6,199 bases of DNA from the NCBI GenBank assembly GCA_021159785.1, contig JAGHDU010000171.1, positions 1 through 6,199 on the forward strand, given 5' to 3'. A model generated the notes under the pieces. The model searched no databases. It worked only from the letters and a program-made list of their open reading frames with translations, and was not told the origin of the DNA. The DNA comes from Staphylothermus sp. (GTDB taxonomy: Archaea > Thermoproteota > Thermoprotei_A > Sulfolobales > Desulfurococcaceae). The translations under genes and the position numbers were made by a program. This document shows, piece after piece, positions 5,352 through 6,199 of the stretch. The stretch's first letter is position 1, and the number at the start of each line of letters is the position of its first letter.

Positions 5352-6199
5352 TTATCTCCTTATCGCCGGAACTAAGAACTTCTTGCCCCTGTATTCCACT
5401 ATTTTAGCTATATTGTTTCTCACTAATTCATCAATTATTTGTTCAGCGTTTTTACCATGCTTCATTGCTAATTCTGATACATAATCCAATCTTATGGGAT
5501 GTACATAGATTGTATTCGCTATTTCTACAACTAAATCATCAGTGAATTTAAAGGATTTAGGCTCACTACTGATTAATAGTTCAACTCTATCTCCCAGATA
5601 CTTTCGGAATACATGATAAGCCTTAGTGTATTCATCTTCTGAAGCTGGTTTTACCCAATCCTCGGCAGGGGGTCTTATTGGTGCCTGTATATAGGCTTTA
5701 TCGAATTTTAGACTTGATAAGTACTTGGCAATAGATTCATATTCTTCTTCGTTATCGTTTACTCCCTTTACCAACATTGTTTCAGTTATCAATTTGCCTC
5801 TAAAATTCTTTGAAAATTCTCTTATTGCATCAAGTATTTCTTCTAGACTTAATTCTGGATGTGGTCTATTCATTATTTTCCAAGTCTTATGCTTTACAGT
5901 ATCTATCTTAACAGACACTATGTCAAAATGCATTAGATCATCTACTACGTCCTGTCTATTTAAAAGAGACGAATTAGTAAATATAGCTAATGGTAGATCT
6001 ATCTCTTTTTTCAACAACTCTGCTTCCTTACCTAAATTAATATCTAGTGTAGGCTCACCATTAGGTACAAACGATACTACGTCAGGTTTCTTCCTGTAGA
6101 CTTCAGTGACGACTTGCTTAACAACTTCATTTACTTCGTAAAATTTCATTCTATTAATTACTAAATTCGTAGTTCTTCCCGCTTGACAGTATATACATG
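5352..6199 (-). CDS. Radical SAM enzyme, COG0731-like (5' truncated at window edge)
   Basis: The frame stays open past ATG 6149 to the right edge. The residues before that Met read CIYCQAGRTTN, which supplies the second and third cysteines of the CxxxCxxC motif binding the SAM-cleaving 4Fe-4S cluster (Cys codons at 6195-6197 and 6186-6188). ATG 6149 is therefore internal, and the first cysteine and true start lie outside the window. Numbered from that Met, NGEPTLD (30-36) is the SAM-contacting GEP motif, IFTNSSLL (about 56-63) and VSVKIDT (about 78-84) are barrel strands, and NRPHPELSLE, MLVKGVND and QAPIRPPAE match the COG0731 pattern as I recall it. The last ~45 residues look like a small winged-helix domain (YVSELAMKHGKNAEQIIDELVRN). 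COG0731 includes wyosine synthase TYW1, but TYW1 usually has a CVFCWR-type motif, so this looks like the uncharacterised paralogous branch. It heads the visible part of the minus-strand cluster. Confidence 0.87.
   Translation of the reverse strand, partial: CIYCQAGRTTNLVINRMKFYEVNEVVKQVVTEVYRKKPDVVSFVPNGEPTLDINLGKEAELLKKEIDLPLAIFTNSSLLNRQDVVDDLMHFDIVSVKIDTVKHKTWKIMNRPHPELSLEEILDAIREFSKNFRGKLITETMLVKGVNDNEEEYESIAKYLSSLKFDKAYIQAPIRPPAEDWVKPASEDEYTKAYHVFRKYLGDRVELLISSEPKSFKFTDDLVVEIANTIYVHPIRLDYVSELAMKHGKNAEQIIDELVRNNIAKIVEYRGKKFLVPAIRR

Noticed and set aside
6147..6149. ATG 6149 as the start of the radical SAM protein
   Set aside because: The upstream frame is open to the edge and encodes CIYCQAGRTTN with the essential cluster-binding cysteines; starting at this ATG would remove them.

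Overview
This is an AT-rich, densely packed archaeal window. It most resembles a hyperthermophilic crenarchaeon of the Desulfurococcales (Staphylothermus-like), but that placement is inferred from gene content and style, not from a database match. The archaeal evidence is a DphB-type diphthine synthase, GGTG/GAGG ribosome sites matching a 16S 3' end of the AUCACCUC type, TTG starts, TATA-like promoter sequence, a membrane-anchored solute-binding protein, and 4-nt stop/start overlaps.

Positions 1-1279 (plus strand): the C-terminal end of a polytopic membrane protein, probably a GT-C/GT87/PIG-M-type glycosyltransferase, cut by the window edge. It is followed 26 nt later by dphB, the methyltransferase that makes diphthine on elongation factor 2.

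Positions 1280-4201 (plus strand): a three-gene ABC importer of the cobalamin/iron-chelate (BtuFCD/FecBCD) class. The binding protein is tethered to the membrane and is followed by a FecCD-type permease and a FecE/BtuD-type ATPase. The permease follows after 7 nt and the ATPase start overlaps the permease stop by 4 nt. The leader of this operon carries two perfect inverted repeats. One brackets a TATA-like element. The other is an 8-bp stem whose 5-nt loop is GAGGU, the core of an archaeal Shine-Dalgarno sequence. The ATPase has Ser where the Q-loop Gln is expected.

Positions 4172-6199 (minus strand): a convergent cluster transcribed from the right edge. It holds a COG0731-type radical SAM enzyme (5' end outside the window, but two of its FeS cysteines are visible), then a nicotinamidase-like isochorismatase-fold hydrolase, then a winged-helix regulator-like protein of unknown target. 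The regulator start is coupled to the hydrolase stop (ATGA), and its 3' end overlaps the ATPase gene tail-to-tail by 30 nt.

No RNA gene, CRISPR array, insertion sequence or obvious mobile element was seen. No stretch longer than about 80 nt lacks a gene. The most interesting signals are the importer leader structure and the uncharacterised radical SAM / hydrolase / winged-helix cluster.
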